Position numbers and translations under genes: made by a program. From Conus ventricosus (lineage: Eukaryota > Mollusca > Gastropoda > Neogastropoda > Conidae): a stretch of DNA of 64,000 nt. The stretch is taken from contig CM031595.1 of NCBI GenBank assembly GCA_018398815.1, positions 134,053,386 to 134,117,385 of the forward strand. Direction: 5' to 3'. The first letter of the stretch is position 1. Every line of letters begins with the position of its first letter. The notes beneath the pieces are model-generated. The model saw only the letters and a program-made list of their open reading frames with translations. It did no database searches and was not told where the DNA came from. Positions 32,841 through 43,848 of this stretch are shown here, piece by piece.

Positions 32841-33230
32841 TGATTCTCAGTGCCTTATTTATAAAATAAAGCACTAGAATCAAATCACCCTAAAATGATC
32901 ATAAGTCGTAAAGCTCCTTTTGTTAAACTATTAATTCCTTCTACCCCTTGATTCAAACTTGCCTTATTCATAAAATAACGCAGTTGAATCAATGCCTTCA
33001 ATTATAATTTCATAACAAACCCCATTCCCCTGATTCAAACTCGCCTTATTTATAAAATAACGCAGTTTGAATCAATACCTTCATTTTATTCTTTCATTTC
33101 GGTTTGCCTTGTTTAACAACAACGCAAGCTGAATGAAAAGAGCATGTCACGTGAATAATCGGGATTTTCCTCTTCTATTAATATTTGATTATCACATTGC
33201 CTATTAAAGATAGCGATATGAATCAAATTG
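32841..33230 (+). other. Array of five related hairpins in the 3' noncoding region
   Basis: Five inverted repeats of 41-47 nt lie at about 32841-32887, 32950-32994, 33033-33076, 33094-33139 and 33185-33230. Each has a lower stem, a conserved GCC...CGC-type mismatch and an AT-rich upper stem such as TTATTT/AAATAA. The third pairs TGATTCAAACT with AGTTTGAATCA; the first pairs TTTGATTC with GAATCAAA and AGTGC with GCACT. Stem sequences differ between hairpins while pairing is kept. Confidence 0.75.
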
Positions 33231-33465
33231 TCCTAATCTCTTTAAAAAGAATAAGAAGTATCAAATATACTCTATTCTTTTCATTCAAGGAGGACCTTGA
33301 TAATCGAGAGAGGGGGGGGGAGAAAAGTGTTGAATATTATTAAATTTTGCTTTATATTATTTTGGAAGGGGCAGTTAACCCTAATACAGGAAATTGACTA
33401 GGAAGTGGAGTTATATACCCATCCTAGCACCTGTCCCAACTTTCGATTCATGAGGGCATTGAAAA

Positions 33466-33483
33466 ACAAGAGTAGGGGGCAGA
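33466..33483 (+). promoter_or_regulatory. Polypurine tract, third gypsy element
   Basis: AAGAGTAGGGGGCAGA lies directly before the 3' LTR. Confidence 0.8.
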
Positions 33484-34413
33484 TGTGGAGAAGTGAAGAA
33501 AAGTTATTTACGATTTTTTCAGCCATTATTACAAGAGAAATCACTCTTAACAAACGAATGACGTCAAACGCTCTTTAATCATAAAGATCAGATTGTAGAT
33601 CCAAAATAGTATATGTTTCCATGGAAGATAGGTAAATATAAGTTATATCGAAACAAGCAAACATTTAAGCTGTTTTTAGTTCAAACATAAATCATACATC
33701 AATAACGAAAATATCAACGAAGAAGAGAAATCAATTATTTGGGAATATAAATTTTGACACAGTTGCTAAGGGTTAGTTGCTACGATGATTTGCTTGTTTA
33801 CATTTCGTTTTAGGAACGAAGGCAAGCAAATCATCGGAAACTTGATTAAGTTTCATTTAATAGTTGTTGGTTAGAATTAGATTATTATATTGCGATTATC
33901 GATAGTTTGTTATGTATTATTTTTGCTTCGATGTCATGTTGGTAGGATGATGTCGTAGAGTTGGTCGTTAGATTTGTTTCGATGTTATGTTGTTAGGGTG
34001 ATGTGGTAGTGTTGGGTCGTCCGATCAATTGACGACGAGCATGTATAAAAGGAGAGTGTGTTTGTGTGTTCGGGTTGGTTGTTGTTCTTGCGCAGTTGTT
34101 CTTGCGTTGTTCTTGCTGACGGGTCTCGCTGACAGATGCTTGCTGACCATCCTTGCTGACATAAAAGAGAAGAGAAGCATTGATTCTGGTCTGGTCTCAA
34201 GATTGTTTGCCTGGCTGATCTGAGCGCTGGTTGCTTGCTGTCTCTGCTACTTCTATTGATCCACAACACCCAGCAGATTTAGTCTGCATGATTAATCTGT
34301 GCAAAGTGGCAGGCACGAAGATGAGATTGAGCATCCGACATATATAAGATTGAAGTTGAAAATCCTTGGTTTCGATCGAGCTCTTGCCTTTGCCCTAAGC
34401 CCACGTTGCCACA
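33484..34413 (+). repeat. 3' LTR of the third gypsy element
   Basis: 930 bp partner of 26645-27570, followed by the target duplication CATG at 34414-34417. Confidence 0.95.
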
Positions 34414-34424
34414 CATGTTTCTTC

Positions 34425-34426
34425 TC

Positions 34427-34457
<31 letters not shown>

Positions 34458-34492
34458 GCGCGCGCGCGCGCGCGCGCGCGGTGTGTGTGTGC
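34425..34492. repeat. (CT)n-(CG)n-(GT)n compound microsatellite
   Basis: CT repeats, then about nine CG dinucleotides, then GT repeats, a strong Z-DNA-prone run. Confidence 0.95.
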
Positions 34493-34618
34493 ACGTGCGT
34501 TCAGGTACATGCTCTCTTTGTTCATCCTTATCATGATTTTGTCATGTATGATTTGATCTGTATTTGGTTCATTATTTAGTCATTTTTTCTGGGTTTAAAA
34601 TTTTCCCTATTATAAATG

Positions 34619-35618
34619 NNNNNNNNNNNNNNNNNNNNNNNNNNNNNNNNNNNNNNNNNNNNNNNNNNNNNNNNNNNNNNNNNNNNNNNNNNNNNNNNNN
34701 NNNNNNNNNNNNNNNNNNNNNNNNNNNNNNNNNNNNNNNNNNNNNNNNNNNNNNNNNNNNNNNNNNNNNNNNNNNNNNNNNNNNNNNNNNNNNNNNNNNN
34801 NNNNNNNNNNNNNNNNNNNNNNNNNNNNNNNNNNNNNNNNNNNNNNNNNNNNNNNNNNNNNNNNNNNNNNNNNNNNNNNNNNNNNNNNNNNNNNNNNNNN
34901 NNNNNNNNNNNNNNNNNNNNNNNNNNNNNNNNNNNNNNNNNNNNNNNNNNNNNNNNNNNNNNNNNNNNNNNNNNNNNNNNNNNNNNNNNNNNNNNNNNNN
35001 NNNNNNNNNNNNNNNNNNNNNNNNNNNNNNNNNNNNNNNNNNNNNNNNNNNNNNNNNNNNNNNNNNNNNNNNNNNNNNNNNNNNNNNNNNNNNNNNNNNN
35101 NNNNNNNNNNNNNNNNNNNNNNNNNNNNNNNNNNNNNNNNNNNNNNNNNNNNNNNNNNNNNNNNNNNNNNNNNNNNNNNNNNNNNNNNNNNNNNNNNNNN
35201 NNNNNNNNNNNNNNNNNNNNNNNNNNNNNNNNNNNNNNNNNNNNNNNNNNNNNNNNNNNNNNNNNNNNNNNNNNNNNNNNNNNNNNNNNNNNNNNNNNNN
35301 NNNNNNNNNNNNNNNNNNNNNNNNNNNNNNNNNNNNNNNNNNNNNNNNNNNNNNNNNNNNNNNNNNNNNNNNNNNNNNNNNNNNNNNNNNNNNNNNNNNN
35401 NNNNNNNNNNNNNNNNNNNNNNNNNNNNNNNNNNNNNNNNNNNNNNNNNNNNNNNNNNNNNNNNNNNNNNNNNNNNNNNNNNNNNNNNNNNNNNNNNNNN
35501 NNNNNNNNNNNNNNNNNNNNNNNNNNNNNNNNNNNNNNNNNNNNNNNNNNNNNNNNNNNNNNNNNNNNNNNNNNNNNNNNNNNNNNNNNNNNNNNNNNNN
35601 NNNNNNNNNNNNNNNNNN
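34619..35618. other. Assembly gap of exactly 1000 N
   Basis: The run of N has a round length, so the true distance is unknown. Any frame crossing it is meaningless. Confidence 1.
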
Positions 35619-36419
35619 AAAGAGATTTTCCCTTCCGTTCAGTGATATTGGCCTGAACTGGCTGATGTCACTTGAGTTTCGCTCTTTGGGGATGTACACA
35701 CCTCTGGCATCATCCACTGGCCGCTGATCTGGTTTCTCCAAGCTGATCGCAGCAGCTGTGGAGCCACTCCAGCTTTTGGGAGATTTCTTGTAGTCGTACA
35801 GCTGGTAAGGTATTCCGTTTGGCCCATGGTGATGATTTGGCTCTGGCTTTGTCGACCGCCTTCTGATTTCTTTTTGACGCTGATCTTGTCATCTCTTCTT
35901 GGCGTTGGATTTCTTTGGAGGTGTTTTCTCTTTGGGTAGTTTTGCTCCATTAGGCGTCTCTACATGCGGCATACACAGGTCCCATATGTGGCTAGTTTGT
36001 GTTCCTAGGGTGCTTTTCCCTGTCAGTGCATCGAGTCTTTGGACGATTTTTGCAGTTTTTCCCAATTCTTCAGTTTCGTTCGCTCATGGCATGGTTGACT
36101 TTCAGGTGCCTGGCATCGAGGGCCTGTGCATATTCTCATCCGAATCAACAGCGGGGATGTATTGGCACTGTGGTTTAAATCCTGGCCTTGGTCTTCCGAC
36201 ATCTTATCTGCTGATGCAGTGCGCTGCTGCTCATTCAGATGAGTTATCACACATCCCATCTTTGTTCTGTGGATCTTCATGCCACAGGTGGTAGTGAAAT
36301 GCTTTCCACAGACACATGGATATTCCATTTGGTCCATGTTCATAGTCGTTTGGATTTTGCGGTTGTGATTGGTTGAGCACCAATGGATTCATCATTCTCT
36401 CCCCTTTCGGTGAATCCAT
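35619..36419 (-). pseudogene. LINE fragment with N-terminal C2H2-type finger, running into the gap
   Basis: On the minus strand the frame reads YPCVCGKHFTTTCGMKIHRTKMGC, a C2H2-like finger, then a hydrophilic linker, and near the gap GVYIPKERNSS and QFRPISL, the first RT motif. An N-terminal finger ahead of RT is seen in R2/NeSL/HERO-type LINEs, but the endonuclease end is not visible, so the clade stays open. Frames shift several times. The rest of RT would lie in or beyond the gap. Confidence 0.65.
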
Positions 36420-36639
36420 GGGAGCATCTTTTACTCTATACTTACTTTCGCTTTACTCTATACTTACCTTCATAAAATATCCTTCTGTCACTCAGGCCTG
36501 AGAGATGCAGATTACTGCAGTGCTTGTCAGTTTTGAGCAACACTGTCATAGACATATTCAGTGAATGGACAAAACTCGACTGTGTGGCTCCAGTCTCCCC
36601 AACTGAGCCATAAGAAAACTCAGCTCATGTTAGGTTTTT

Positions 36640-36760
36640 ATTGGGGAAAAAAGAAAATCTCAAAAATAAGTGGCTCTAATGGGATTTGAAGCCATGATCT
36701 CAGCTCAGAATCTGTAGCGCGAACTATTCCACCACAGCAGCTGGTTCAAACATTAATTAT
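36640..36760 (-). repeat. Possible tRNA-derived SINE head
   Basis: On the minus strand TGGTGGAATAGTTCGCGC resembles an A box and GGCTTCAAATCCC a B box at roughly tRNA spacing. No clear tail or target duplication was found. Confidence 0.35.
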
Positions 36761-37426
36761 TGGTAGAAACATTAAGACAATTTTAATTCAAAGTCTGCAT
36801 GTGTAATAAAGCTCTGGATCAAATCTCTTGTTTTCTCTCTACCCCACACGCTGCCCCTCCTGTTTCTCTAAAAATGATCATAGGTAATAAATATGAAATT
36901 AGGGTTATGCTATTTTCAACACTTTGCTGGTCTTCAGACATAATCAGTCTTTTACTTGACCAAGTTTAAGGTGAACTAACTTGTAAAATTTTTGTAGAAT
37001 ATTTTCAGAAATACTAATGAAAGATGCAAACATATTAAATATAGGGGATGGGGGGGGGGGGGGGGGGGGCGATTATTTTTCACTCATTAACAACGCATCA
37101 TAGTGTTCCATGAAACTACACCTTTGGTGTAACTGTGAAAAGGGTGTTTGTGACTGCAAATGAGTTTCATTTTTGTAACATTATGTTCAAAATTTAATGA
37201 TTGTTGGCCGAAGCTTATTAAAACAAACAGACAAACAAAGAACCACCAAAATCTGTGTTTTGTTTGAATGGTTTTCCTTTTTGCAACCTTTTCAAAGAAG
37301 GGAAGATTGTATATTGTTAGTGTCAAATAAGACAGATTTATAAAAATTGAAAACTTATTGTGATTATCTGGGACTATTATCAAATCACCAAATCATTTAT
37401 GTTTATTGTTATATCAACTACTAATT
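36761..37426. other. No gene seen; poly-G at 37049-37069
   Basis: AT-rich unique-looking sequence ending in the target duplication AACTACTAATT (37416-37426) of the nested LINE cluster. Confidence 0.7.
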
Positions 37427-37463
37427 CCCTCCGGGGGGTTGCGACCTTGTCGTGGTCGGAGGG
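37427..37463 (+). other. 5'-terminal hairpin of the LINE, candidate HDV-like fold
   Basis: The first seven bases CCCTCCG can pair with CGGAGGG at 37457-37463. Inside, ACC (37444-37446) can pair with GGT (37454-37456) around a 7-nt loop TTGTCGT. This is the P1/P3 pattern of HDV-like ribozymes found at the 5' ends of some LINEs. P2, P4 and the catalytic C could not be placed, so function is unproven. Confidence 0.4.
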
Positions 37464-38165
37464 TTTGCGTGGTCCAGTGATCCCTTAGGCTTTGCTGGCG
37501 GGGGCATCAATACTTGGAGATAGGCTGTTTTTTTCACACTGCTTCTAGGCCTGAGAGGTGCAGATGCTGTTTGGTCTAAGCGTTAAGTGGTAAGGAGTTG
37601 ATGCCCCTGGTAGGGCTTCCCATGTCAGATAGGCTAAGGGTGAGGATCCTGACTAAGAGTAACCCGCCTTTCTCCTTTTCTTGTTTTCTGCTCCCTTATT
37701 TGGCCCTTTTCTATCTTCGTCTCCCCTTCAAGTCTTCTTTTCCACACTCCTTTTCTCTCTGTGGTCTCCTTAAGATCCGCCGCGTTTGCCGTGCGGTTGC
37801 GACCTGTGTCGGAGGGGAATGAGATCCTGGTGATTGAGAGGGCCAGCGCTCTCAACACATCACTTTGGCTCGGACCTCTCCTAGACAGGGAGTACACTTT
37901 GGCCCGGGTGTACTATCGGCTCCCCTTCTTGGGGTTGGGTCAAGACGGGCAGTTCCCCAGCTGGCCAAGTAAACCCCTGCAGTGCTCAGCTCTCTGTTCC
38001 CGGGAGTTGAGCATGATCAGGGGGGTTAGGGTTGGTTGCTTCTGCTTGTCGTATGTCTCTCCCGAAGCCTGGAAGGGGTCAAGACATTGGTTTCTTGGCC
38101 CTGGCCCCTTTAGTTGGACTCCAAGGTGGGTGGGTAAGGGAGGGAATGAAATATACTAAATACAC

Positions 38166-39463
38166 ATGGCTTTTTCAAAACACATCCCCCCAAAAAAGAG
38201 GAAGGCAGCACCCCCTATTTCAGGGGATTTCGATTCTGACAGCGATTCGGATATGGAGATACGACAGAAGACAGGTTTCTGGGCTTCCTGGCTCGTTATG
38301 GAAGGAACGGAGCAAGAAAGCCCCCTTTCAGCTTTGAGCCCATTTGCTATCCAAAAGGGCTTCAAGGTATAGCAGGTGACCCTCGGTCCATCAAGAGGTT
38401 GAGGATGGTTCATTTCTTTTTCAATGCAAGTCACACAAACAATCTGAACAGCTGCTGAAAGCAACTAAACTAGTGGACAGGGAGTTCAGGGTAACTCCCA
38501 AACAAACAGTTAAATTCATCTAAAGGCTTTGTTTCGCTGCCGGGATTTATTCAGGAGTCTCAGAGGCAGAATCAAACGGAGCTGGCATCCCAGGGTGTGA
38601 CGGAGGTGCGCAGGGTGACTGTCAAGAAGGGTGCAGAAAGATGTGCCACCAACACCTCTTTCTGACATTCTGCAACCCTGTGCTGCCTCGGTCATCAAAG
38701 TCGGCTACCTGATTGTCCGGGTTCAGTTGTACGTTCCGTCCCGTTGAGGTGCTTCCGATGCCAGAAGTTTGGCCATGTCAGAGACCGTTGTTCTGGGCAG
38801 GAGGTGTGTGGTATTTGCTGCAAGGCAACCCATGATGGGCCGTGTAAAGATCCGGCACATTGTGCAAACTGCGGTGGCGACCATCCCTCCTCTTCACGGA
38901 ATTGTCCTCTGTGGATTCAGGAATCTGCAATACAAAGGGTTAAGACAGAAAAGAAGATCTCCTTTTTTGAAGCCGCAAGCAGGTTGTGGGCAGTCAGTCG
39001 CCGACAGCTTCTTCGTATGCTTCGGCCGTTAAGAAAGTTCCAACAGTTCCAACTCGGTCAGTCTGCTGTCAGACTGATAACTTTACGTTTTCGAAGACAT
39101 TGCAAGGAAAAACTGTCAGTTTGGTGGAAGCAGGTCCACCACCTTCCAAACCCAAAGTGACTGCCCATGGTGGAGGCAAAAAATCCGCCACCCCTCGGGA
39201 CTGCCCAGCAGTCTACAACATCTGCTGCTGGGCAGATTAAAAAACCAGCACCCCTCCCTCGAACTCCTCTGTCCAGTGCCCGTGCGGGCAAGGGGTTCAA
39301 CTAGTGTGTGGAGATGGTGGAGTTGAGGAAAAAACCTCCACCGTCCCCCAAACCAGCCCTTTACTTCACCTGTTGGCAATTTCTGCCAGCAGGTCTGCAG
39401 ATAGTCCAGTGAAAAGCAACAAATTTACAGCTTTAGCAGCAGATGTTGAGGAGGAGATGACCT
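38166..39463 (+). pseudogene. LINE copy A ORF1 (Gag-like, three CCHC knuckles)
   Basis: Starts MAFSKHIPPKKRKAAPP, a basic start, followed by the acidic SDSDSDMEIRQ. A frame-shifted middle contains an RNA-binding-like segment, then three zinc knuckles at about 38744-38910: CFRCQKFGHVRDRC, CGICCKATHDGPC and CANCGGDHPSSSRNC. The C-terminal part is Ser/Pro/Lys-rich and ends EEEMT before a TGA about 30 bp ahead of ORF2. Three CCHC knuckles in ORF1 are typical of I/Jockey-group LINEs. Several frameshifts break this copy. Confidence 0.8.
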
Positions 39464-39491
39464 GATCTCTCTCCTTTTTCCCCTCTGCACC

Positions 39492-42400
39492 ATGGATAAT
39501 ACAATATTCCATTGAATATCCGTGGTCTAAATTCCAACTTCGAGGAGCTGCAGCTTCTGTGTCAGTCTCTAAAACCTTCTGTCGTGGCTCTTCAAGAAAC
39601 TCAAATTCAAAGCCAGAAGACCTTTACTCTTTCTGGCTTTAATATTCTTTCGAAACCTGCACAAACCATCCACGTTGGGACTGTCGGGCGGTGTTGCCCT
39701 TCTCCTACACAAAACTTTGTTGTATAGTCCTGTCACTCTGTCTACCTCCCTTCAGGCTGTAGCTGCGAGAGTCACTCTCCACAGACTGTGACAATCTGTT
39801 CTCTTTATCTCTCACCTTCTGTCCGGTTTGTCGTCAGGACCTTGTCAGTCTGATTAGAAGAACTCCCTCGACCTTTTTTGCTGTTGGGTGACTTTAACGG
39901 TCACAATCCTCTTTGGGGTAGTGCCGGTACGTCACCCAGAGGTCTGCTAATTGAGGATGTCCTTTCAGACTTGGATTTGTGTTGTCTGAATGACGGATCT
40001 GCAACTTATCTCCACTCTTCCTCAGGTTCACTTTCGTGTTTAGATTTGTCGGGTTTGTGACCCCTCGCTGGTCCTGGATTTATGAGTGGTCTGTCCATGA
40101 CGATCTGCACAGAAGTGACCATTTCCTGTCCTTCTACAACCTGTAATAACTGAACACATCTCTGTCTCTCAGCATCTAAATTATAAGAAAGCAAACTGGG
40201 ATCTATTTGCAGCACTGTTTCTAAGGAGTTCCAGGACACTGATTTTTTTCAGAGGTCCGGATCCAGCTGAATCACTGACTAACACTATGATCAAATGTGC
40301 TAAAGCCTGTATTCCAGTGTCTTCCGATAAACTTCAAATGCCTAAAACACCCTGGTTCGATTCAGAATGCCAACAAATTTCCAAAGTTAGAAAACGGGCT
40401 CAGCGTCAGGTTATACCAACGACCTTCGGGTCCCAACGCTCGAGCCCATCAAAAACTCCGTGCTAAATCAAGACACACTTTTAAAATCAGTAAACGTCGG
40501 TCCTGGAGAGCTTCTGCTCCAGGCTGACATCAAAACTTCCAAGAAAAAAAGTGTGGAACATCATTAAGAAAATCAAAGGGAAGAACACCTGTCCCACTGT
40601 GAACCATCTCAAGTTTTCGGATTCTTTAATAACAGAGAAGAAAGCAGTTGCTAATCTGCTTGCTTCAACCATTGAAAAGAATTCCTCCTCTTCTAATAAA
40701 TCAGTCACTTTTGTCAAAAACAAAGCCCTAAAGAAAAATCACCCTGCAACTTTTCATCCGACAACATGGAAGACTACAATCTTCCTTTCACATTAAACGA
40801 GCTGAAATCTGCCTTTCTCTCTTGCAGCGATTCCTCTCAGGTATAGATGACATTCATTATCAACTATTGAAACATCTTCCGCAAGAAGGTCTGAACATCC
40901 TGTTACAGGTATACAACCACGTGTGGACTACAGGTTGCTTTCCACCCTCTTGGCGGAAAGCCCTCATTATTCCCATCCCCAAACCTGGAAAAGATCTTTC
41001 TAATCCATCTAACTACCGTCCTTAGCTTTGACCAGCTGTGTCTGTAAATTGATGGAAAAAATGGTCAATGCTAGGCTCATGTGGAAACTTGAAACCCATG
41101 GCCTTTTGGCGAAAGAACAGTGTGGTTTCCGCAAACATCGTAGTACAGTTGACCATTTGATTCGTCTGGAATCTACACTTAGGAACGCTTTTTTAAACAG
41201 ACAGCATGCAGTGGCAATTTTCTTCGACTTGGAGAAGGCCTACGATACCACCTGGAAGTCGGGGATACTTCATGATCTCCACGATCTGGGTTTTCGAGGT
41301 CATCTTCCGCTTTTTATTCAAAATTTTTTGGCAGAACGACAGTTTAGGTCCGGGTTGGCACCACTCTCTCTGATGTCACGAGCAGGAGTTGGGTGTTCCA
41401 CAGGGGAGCATACTGTCTCCTGCCCTCTTTAGTATTAAAATCAACAACATTGTGAAATCAGTTCAGCAGGGTTCAGACTGCTCATTGTTTGTGGATGATT
41501 TTGCTGTCTACGCAACTGGAAGCCTGTACCCGAGTGTCCAGCGCAGGCTCCAGCTTTGCGTAGATAAAATTTCCATCGATGGGCGGATGAAAACGGTTTC
41601 ACCTTTTCTCCAACAAAGGCGCAATGTATTCACTTCCAATAATTTCCGCCAGTTTTTCCCAGATCTGAACTTCAAGTAGGGAATTCTCCCATTCCAGCTG
41701 TTAAGAGGCCAAATTTCTGGGAGTTATTTTTGACCAGAAACTTAACTTTCTCAGCCATATTAAAAACCTCAAAACTGCTTGCCAGAAAGCACTGAATATT
41801 CTGCGGGTCGTAGCGCACACCGACTGGGGCGCTGATAAGAAAACTTTGTTGCACCTTACAGAGCCCTGGTCCGTTCAAAACTGGACTACGGTTGTGCTGT
41901 CTACGGCTCCGCAAGATTTATCTTACCTCAAAACTCTTGGACCCTATCCACCATCAAGGGCTTCGTCTCTGTCTTGGAGCGTTCCCCACCACCCTGTGTA
42001 CAGCCTGTACGCAGAGGCGGGCGAACCTTCATTGTCCAACCGCAGGCTGAAACTGTCTTTAAATTATTATATCCGATGTTCTCAGAACCGCAGAATCCTG
42101 CCTATGACTGTGTCTTTGACCCTCCGTTCCAAAGTAAGTTTGAAAACAACCCTAATGTATTTTCCCCCGTTTGGGCTTCGTATGCAGCCTCACGTGCGGA
42201 ATGCAGGTCTAAACCTGGGATAGTTTCCGATTTTTCCAAGTTTCCGGATCAACCTCCGTGGACCTTTTTCACACCAGAGATTCGTTTCGATCTTGCAGCT
42301 TTTCGCAAAGAGTTACCAGCTCTCTGGCGTACAAGGCATTGTATGCTGACCTCTGTTCGAAATTCCCATCCTATCAAAAAGTTTTCACTGACGGTTCCAA

Positions 42401-42985
42401 GTCTGAGGATGGAGTGGCCTGTGCAGCCTACTGCCCTGGGGCTCCTTCTCAGATACTGTTGGAACATATCCTTTCGATGCTTCTGTCTATTCTGCTGAAC
42501 TTACTGCTCTGGTACTGGCTTTGAAGATAATCTCACATTCTTCAAAGAGGGACTTTCTGGTTCTGTCGGATTCGCTGTCAGCTTTGGAAGCCATAGCTGG
42601 CCGCACCTTCAGCATCCAGAACTTTTGCATTTTCTTTGAACTTTTTAGCAAGTTGAAAGCGGACGGTTACAACATTACTCTTGCTTGGGGTTCTGGTCAT
42701 GTTGGCATTGGCGGGAACGAAATGGTTGATCGTTTAGCCAAGAACGCCACAAGAGAGAAACTGTCCAACATTTATATTCCCTGTTCAGATGTGAAACCCA
42801 AAATTAACGATTATGTGAGAGACCTCTGGCTGGAGGATTGGAACACACAGACGAGTAACAAACTCTTTCAGATCCGTCCAAACCTTAAGGACTTCCTCCC
42901 ATCCACGTCGGGGGGTCGTAAAGAGGAAACGGTTCTGTGCCGGCTGCACACCGGCCATTCGTATTTTACCCTGCTTACCTTTTAA
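39492..42985 (+). pseudogene. LINE copy A ORF2 (endonuclease, RT, RNase H), frameshifted
   Basis: ORF2 opens with ATG at 39492 (MDNTIFH-like after an indel). Endonuclease: NIRGLNSNFEELQ, VVALQETQ and LLGDFNGHNPLWGS. RT: KALIIPIPKPGKDLSNPSNYRP, EQCGFRKHRSTVDHL, FFDLEKAYDTTWKSG, GVPQGSILSPALFS and SLFVDDFAVYATG (FVDD). RNase H: VFTDGSKSEDGVACAAY, LVLSDSLSALEAIAG and GHVGIGGNEMVDRLAKNA. Frame changes occur throughout. Copy A stops within the C-terminal His/Cys-rich region where copy B inserted. Confidence 0.85.
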
Positions 42986-43848
42986 AGAGTGAAGATAGCT
43001 CCGTGGTGCATTCCATGTCATGCGCCACTCACATGAAACATGTTCTTTTAGAGTGTTGGGACTTGCACGATGTGAGACACAAACATTTTACAGCGGAGTC
43101 CATGAAGATCCCTCGGGGGGTTGCGACCCTTGTCGTGGTTCGGAGGGTTTGCGTGGTCCAGTGATCCCCTTTGGCTTTGCTGGCGGGGGCATCAATACTT
43201 GGAGATAGGCTGTTTTTTCACACTGCTTCTAGGCCTGAGAGGTGCAGATGCTGTTTGGCCTAAGCGTAAACGTGGTAAGGAGTTGATGCCCCTGGTAGGG
43301 CTTCCATGTCAGATAGGCTAAGGGTGAGGATCCTGACTAAGAGTAACCCGCCTTTCTCCTTTTCTTGTTTTCTGCCTCCCTTATTTGGCCCTTTTCTATC
43401 TTCGTCTCCCCTTCAAGTCTTCTTTTCCACACTCCTTTTTCTCTCTGTGGTCTCCTTAAGATCCGCCGCGTTTGCCGTGCGGTGCGACCTGTGTCGGAGG
43501 GGAATGGATCCTGGTGATTGAGAGGGCCAGCGCTCTCAACACTCACTTTGGCTCGGACCTCTCCTAGACAGGGAGTACACTTTGGCCGGGTGTACTAATC
43601 GGCTCCCCTTCTTGGGGTTGGGTCAAGACGGGCAGTTCCCCAGCTGGCCAAGTAAACCCCTGCAGTGCTCAGCTCTCTGTTCCCGGGAGTTGAGCATGAT
43701 CAGGGGGGATAGGGTTGGTTGCTTCTGCTTGTCGTATGTCTCTCCCGAAGCCTGGAAGGGGTCAAGACATTGGTTTTCTTGGCCCTGGCCCCTTAGTTGG
43801 ACTCCAAGGTGGGTGGGTAAGGGAGGGATGAAATATACTAAAATACAC

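Larger units (their letters stand above)
26645..34413 (+). mobile_element. Nearly complete Ty3/gypsy LTR retrotransposon, 7.77 kb
   Basis: LTRs 26645-27570 and 33484-34413, TGTGGAGAAG...GTTGCCACA. CATG flanks both outer ends, a 4-bp target duplication. A tRNA-Leu-type primer site, gag with zinc knuckle, protease, RT with YIDD, RNase H, integrase, a 950-bp 3' noncoding region with five hairpins, and a polypurine tract follow in standard Ty3/gypsy order. The LTRs differ by about seven indels and one substitution by eye, so insertion was recent; the many coding frameshifts are hard to reconcile with that unless they are base-call errors. Confidence 0.95.
37427..43111 (+). mobile_element. LINE copy A, 5' part (3' part at 50604-50881)
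   Basis: Starts at the intact 5' end CCCTCCGGGGGGTTGCGACC. 5' UTR of about 740 bp, ORF1 from 38166, ORF2 from 39492. The copy breaks at 43111 where copy B begins. The pieces together give about 5.96 kb, matching copy B at 5.94 kb, so A is full length. Confidence 0.88.

Noticed and set aside
34564..35741. 387- and 389-codon open frames
   Set aside because: They run through 1000 N, which contain no stop codons by definition. Only the flanks have sequence.
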